A model generated the notes under the pieces. The model was not told the DNA's origin. It did not search any database and saw only the letters and a program-made list of their open reading frames with translations. This document shows positions 21,378 to 23,854 of a stretch of 23,854 nt of DNA, in pieces (the stretch's first letter is position 1; each line of letters begins with the position of its first letter). Source of the stretch: a virus; IMG/VR virus record IMGVR_UViG_3300026518_000059, positions 1 to 23,854 of that record. One strand, 5' to 3'. The position numbers and the translations under genes are program-made.

Positions 21378-21932
21378 CTACCTCATGCCCAATACGTCGC
21401 GCCGGATCCGCTCCACTGTTTCGGGTGATACACCGGCCTGTGCCGCCACGGCGCCGGCCTTCTCGGCCGCCTCTTCGCGGGCGCGCCGGCGCTCATCTTC
21501 ACGGATATCGCGCTCGCGATCTTCATTGATGGCTGCGGCTTTCTCCAACCGTCCGATCGTCAGCGCCATGCTGTTGAGCATATCCTCATCCATCTCGATG
21601 GTGCCATTGTAAGCATCGCGCGTTTTGGCGAAGGCGAGCAGCTGCAGCATCTGGTTGGTGGTGCGGTTGGTGTGCACCGGATCACCGGCGAACTCGCGCT
21701 CCATCGCGCGGATCTCCTGCATGCGCGCCGATATCGATTTCTGCCGCTTGCCGAGCCGCGCCACTGCCGAGCGGCTGATCGGCTCATCCAGCTCAATGCC
21801 GCGCGCTTTGATCTGCGCCATCAGCCAGCGGTGATGGCCATCATAATCGCGATGGCCGGACTCCCGGATGCGATCGATCAGCTCATCACGCAGATCCTGC
21901 GGTAGTTGCGATATTTTACTCGGTGGCGCCAT
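21378..21932 (-). CDS. Small terminase subunit, DUF3486 (Mu gp27)
   Basis: This 184-residue protein starts at ATG 21932, overlapping the preceding stop (TAATG). Residues 8-65 are a helix-turn-helix part (LPQDLRDELIDRIRES, SRSAVARLGKRQ). A long helix with RTTNQMLQLLAFAKTRDAY follows, then a very charged coiled region (EDRERDIREDERRRAREEAAEKA). This is the DUF3486 layout of Mu-type small terminases that recognise the packaging start. It lies directly before the large subunit. Confidence 0.92.
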   Translation of the reverse strand: MAPPSKISQLPQDLRDELIDRIRESGHRDYDGHHRWLMAQIKARGIELDEPISRSAVARLGKRQKSISARMQEIRAMEREFAGDPVHTNRTTNQMLQLLAFAKTRDAYNGTIEMDEDMLNSMALTIGRLEKAAAINEDRERDIREDERRRAREEAAEKAGAVAAQAGVSPETVERIRRDVLGMR

Positions 21933-22231
21933 TATTCCCCCGGTCTCGGGCGAGCCACGCCCGGGTGACGCGCACGCCCCATGCCGACATCCACGCCGCG
22001 CTGGGTGGCCTTGGCCACAATCATCCCCGCGCCAGCCCGCTCTGTCGTAATCAGCCCCTGCTCTTCCAGCCAAGCGATATCCGCGCTCACCACATCGGCC
22101 GACACGCTGTGGCCATACTCCGAGAGCAGGCCATGCAGCACATAGTGATTGATGGCGTAATCCGGATCATCCGCCAGCGCGCGGAGAATCACCAAGCGAC
22201 GATGCTCGCGTTCAATATCAGACAGTGCCAT
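21932..22231 (-). CDS. Winged-helix phage protein, Mu gp26-like
   Basis: This 99-residue protein reads as a winged helix: IEREHRRLVILRALADDPDYAINHYVLHGLLSEYGHSVSADVV, recognition helix DIAWLEEQGLITTE, then a wing and a basic, Arg/Pro-rich tail. Proteins of this kind stand just before gp27 in Mu-like phages; their exact role is unknown, and a part in DNA recognition for packaging is possible. Both ends overlap neighbours (TAATG). Confidence 0.85.
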   Translation of the reverse strand: MALSDIEREHRRLVILRALADDPDYAINHYVLHGLLSEYGHSVSADVVSADIAWLEEQGLITTERAGAGMIVAKATQRGVDVGMGRARHPGVARPRPGE

Positions 22232-22530
22232 TACTTCTCCTTATTGATCAGGAATTCATGGATCAGATCCAGCGTGTGCATCTTGCCTTTGATCTCGGAG
22301 AGCTGGCGATCCATATTGTTCATGCGTTCGTATAGTGGCTTTAGTTCAGGGTGACCCACCGCAGACTTCAAGCGCTCTTCAATATGCGCCAGCTGCACAG
22401 CGTGCGTCTCCAGCTGCTCCTTGGTCACTTTGTTTTTGTTGCTGTTCCAGACAAAGAACCAGAGGCTGAGATTGATCGCGATCACAATCAGCTGCAGGAT
22501 TAATCGGATATCCTGATAGTTCAGATGCAT
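22231..22530 (-). CDS. DUF2730 phage membrane/coiled-coil protein
   Basis: This 99-residue protein starts at ATG 22530, overlapping the zinc finger stop (TGATG). AGGAG lies 8 nt upstream, which fits this ATG better than the upstream one at 22536. One transmembrane helix lies at about residues 9-28 (LILQLIVIAINLSLWFFVW). A long coiled coil follows (THAVQLAHIEERLKS, LKPLYERMNNMDRQLSEIKGKM). This is the DUF2730 (Mu gp25-like) layout. The topology is like an inner-membrane spanin (Rz), but no nested lipoprotein partner was found. Confidence 0.85.
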   Translation of the reverse strand: MHLNYQDIRLILQLIVIAINLSLWFFVWNSNKNKVTKEQLETHAVQLAHIEERLKSAVGHPELKPLYERMNNMDRQLSEIKGKMHTLDLIHEFLINKEK

Positions 22531-22748
22531 CACCATCGCTCCTGCATCTGCTGGCACTGCACGCAGCGCACCGCATGTGGCAGCACAGCCAATCGCGCCG
22601 GCGGGATCAGTGCATCGCATTCGCAGCACACACGTTCACCATCATCATTCAGGCAAGGCGATTCATGGCGCGCCTGTGTGACGCGGGCAATGGCATCGGC
22701 GCGGGCGTTCGCCTCGTGTTGCTCTGCCAGATCAGCGAGATCAGCCAT
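22530..22748 (-). CDS. TraR/DksA-type C4 zinc finger protein
   Basis: This 72-residue protein has a helical acidic N-terminus (ADLADLAEQHEANARADAI) and a C4 zinc finger, C41-x2-C44-x17-C62-x2-C65. The linker IPPARLAVLPHAVRC is typical of the TraR/DksA family. Phage members can bind RNA polymerase in the secondary channel and change host or phage promoter use; this is family knowledge. The gene overlaps the holin end by a few nt. Confidence 0.9.
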   Translation of the reverse strand: MADLADLAEQHEANARADAIARVTQARHESPCLNDDGERVCCECDALIPPARLAVLPHAVRCVQCQQMQERW

Positions 22749-23271
22749 GCTGCCCCTCCCCGATGATTCTGGTTTTATCTTTGGAGCCCGCAGAGCTGCC
22801 GAACCAAAAGTTGAGGATCTGCACCTGTGCGGCCGTGAGGATGCCGATCAGCGACCCGAAGAGGATCTGTTGCTGATCGGGTACGGCTACCTTGCCGGCC
22901 ATAAAGCAATACATGACCACGCCGTAGGCGATGGTATAGGCGACGGATAACACCACCTGCGGCTCTTTGCCTGTTTTCGCGGCCATCTGCCGGGCGCTAT
23001 CGCGATCATGGGCGGCGATCTTCTCTGCCTCCAGCCCCAGCTTCTTCAGCTGCACCTTGAATGCTTGATCCGCCTCTTTGAGCTTGAGCAACTGCTCCGG
23101 TGTCGCCTTGGCGACCGCGCTGGCCAGCTGCTCCTGCTCCTGCCCCTCCTGCGGCGTGACACCCAACGCATTCAGCCCGGCGCGCACCGCAGTGCCGGCC
23201 AATGGCCCCCCGATCACTGTGGCGATGGTGGGCGCGATGGTGGATAGCATCCCCTTCAGATCAAAGCTCAT
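22741..23271 (-). CDS. Holin, 3TM family
   Basis: This 176-residue protein starts at ATG 23271, 11 nt inside the endolysin end; the longer frame to 23499 overlaps the endolysin and was rejected. A hydrophobic N-terminus (about residues 9-37), a charged helical middle (LLKLKEADQAFKVQLKKLGLEAEKIAAHDRDSARQ) and two clear membrane helices at about 107-125 and 137-156 end in the typical FWFGSSAGSKDK. This matches the 3TM holin family also used by gene transfer agents. It should release the neighbouring endolysin. Confidence 0.88.
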   Translation of the reverse strand: MSFDLKGMLSTIAPTIATVIGGPLAGTAVRAGLNALGVTPQEGQEQEQLASAVAKATPEQLLKLKEADQAFKVQLKKLGLEAEKIAAHDRDSARQMAAKTGKEPQVVLSVAYTIAYGVVMYCFMAGKVAVPDQQQILFGSLIGILTAAQVQILNFWFGSSAGSKDKTRIIGEGQHG

Positions 23272-23836
23272 CTGCTTGCTCCCCGGCAGCTTTTTGGGCA
23301 CTGGCCTGCAGGCAAGCGAGCGCCTTTTCATAGAAGGCCATACGCTCCTCCAAGCCATTGTAGCCACCGTTGATGATGCGGGTGATGCGGCGCATATCGC
23401 CAACATCGGCCAGATCATTGAGCGCGTGTTGATCCCAGAACCATGCCGCCGACATCGCCACCAGCCCCGGCTGCTCCAGTAGGTGCGGCGCATTGACAAA
23501 ATCGATGCCCAATGCGCGGCTGGCCGCGGTGTAATTGTTGCGGCCGGTCAGCTGGATCAATCCGCGCCCCATAAACCGCTTGCCATCTCCCGGTTCGGTG
23601 TTGCCAAGATCGATGCGCCCTTCGTAGCGTTGCTGCCAGGGCATCGGTCCCCAGATCTCTTTCACATAGCGTAGCCGGCCGGATTCATGACCGACCTGGG
23701 CAACAAATGCGGCGATGCGCAATGGCGAATTGATCTCAAAGCATCTGCAAGCCCACGTCACCAGCGGGCTCCACTTTTCAGCACGCGCCTTTGGAATGCC
23801 GAATACATCCATCAATTGTTGTGCGGTGATCTGCAT
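23261..23836 (-). CDS. Endolysin, glycoside hydrolase family 19
   Basis: This 191-residue protein cleaves peptidoglycan glycan chains. The N-terminal segment is MQITAQQLMDVFGIP. The catalytic Glu is probably E51 in GHESGRLRYVKE. The GH19 core YEGRIDLGNTEPGDGKRF is followed by MGRGLIQLTGRNNY and INGGYNGLEERMAFY. There is no signal peptide, so it needs the holin encoded next. GGAGGGG lies 7-12 nt before ATG 23836. The region upstream (to 23854) is only the ribosome binding site. Confidence 0.95.
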   Translation of the reverse strand: MQITAQQLMDVFGIPKARAEKWSPLVTWACRCFEINSPLRIAAFVAQVGHESGRLRYVKEIWGPMPWQQRYEGRIDLGNTEPGDGKRFMGRGLIQLTGRNNYTAASRALGIDFVNAPHLLEQPGLVAMSAAWFWDQHALNDLADVGDMRRITRIINGGYNGLEERMAFYEKALACLQASAQKAAGEQADEL

Positions 23837-23854
23837 CTGATACGCCCCTCCATC

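Larger units (their letters stand above)
1..23854. mobile_element. Phage or prophage late region, Mu-like head with P2-like contractile tail
   Basis: Consecutive minus-strand genes encode endolysin, holin, terminase, portal, head, protease, capsid, connector, baseplate, fibre, sheath, tube, tape measure and tail hub. The head genes (gp27, gp28, gp29, F, G, protease I/Z, gp35-gp37) follow phage Mu order. The tail genes (V, W, J, I, H, FI, FII, E, T, U, X, D) are P2-type. The window begins at the endolysin ribosome binding site and ends inside a further gene, so neither phage end is seen. Whether it is an integrated prophage or a free phage genome cannot be decided from this stretch. Confidence 0.97.

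Noticed and set aside
21933-22073. N-terminal extension of the small terminase frame
   Set aside because: It overlaps the winged-helix gene; the TAATG overlap marks the true start.
23272-23499. N-terminal extension of the holin frame
   Set aside because: It lies inside the endolysin gene and is Arg/Trp/Ser-rich, unlike a holin N-terminus; ATG 23271 fits the family.
1-23854. CRISPR array, tRNA, rRNA, insertion sequence, attachment site
   Set aside because: No regularly spaced repeats, no cloverleaf-like sequence, no transposase frame and no integrase or repeated core were seen.

Overview
The window is the late (virion and lysis) half of a tailed phage or prophage. Its head module is Mu-like and its contractile tail is P2-like. 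Almost every gene lies on the minus strand, so the functional order runs from right to left. Genes are very tightly packed, with TGATG, TAATG, ATGA, GTGA and TTGA overlaps and strong AGGAG-type ribosome binding sites. No integrase, transposase, repressor, replication gene, tRNA or attachment site is visible, so the phage end and the host are not in view. The moderately high GC by eye, the sigma70-like signals and the protein families point to a proteobacterial host, but the sequence does not fix the genus.

Layout in transcription order. (1) 23836-22231 is lysis and accessory: a GH19 endolysin, a 3TM holin, a TraR/DksA-type zinc finger and a DUF2730 membrane/coiled-coil protein. (2) 22231-19905 is packaging: a winged-helix gp26-like protein, a DUF3486 small terminase and the large terminase. 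(3) 19895-15867 holds a three-helix membrane protein, a DUF935 portal, a MuF head protein with a C-terminal nuclease-like (PBECR2-type) domain, and a gpG/gpS-type morphogenesis protein. (4) 15710-13230 is capsid maturation: protease with a nested scaffold start, decoration protein and major capsid protein. (5) 13130-11839 is the neck/connector set gp35, gp36 and gp37. (6) 11842-9353 is the baseplate V, W, J, I. (7) 9351-7338 is the fibre region. (8) 7336-4743 has the sheath, a 58-residue protein, the tube and the tail assembly chaperones E/E'. (9) 4554-512 has the tape measure, U, X and D. (10) A VanZ/YfiM-like membrane protein follows, then a strong terminator at 167-203, and then the start of another minus-strand gene that leaves the window.

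Three regulatory arrangements stand out. The tail chaperone pair carries a T_TTT_TTG slippery heptamer followed by a perfect 13-bp stem, giving a P2-type -1 frameshift fusion. The capsid protease gene contains an internal start with an excellent ribosome binding site that would make a free scaffold, and it lies behind a strong intrinsic terminator. In the only real gap of the tail operon, between E' and the tape measure gene, there is a plus-strand 57-codon membrane-protein ORF. It has its own near-consensus sigma70 promoter, placed so that transcription would start at or next to the AUG (a leaderless message). It looks like an inserted moron and is the best candidate here for something undescribed.

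Together the genes encode DNA packaging, a capsid about Mu-like in composition, a contractile tail of roughly 120 nm (inferred from a 799-residue tape measure), a fibre for host recognition, and lysis. Possible host-interaction extras are the nuclease-like tail on the MuF protein, the small membrane proteins and the zinc finger.
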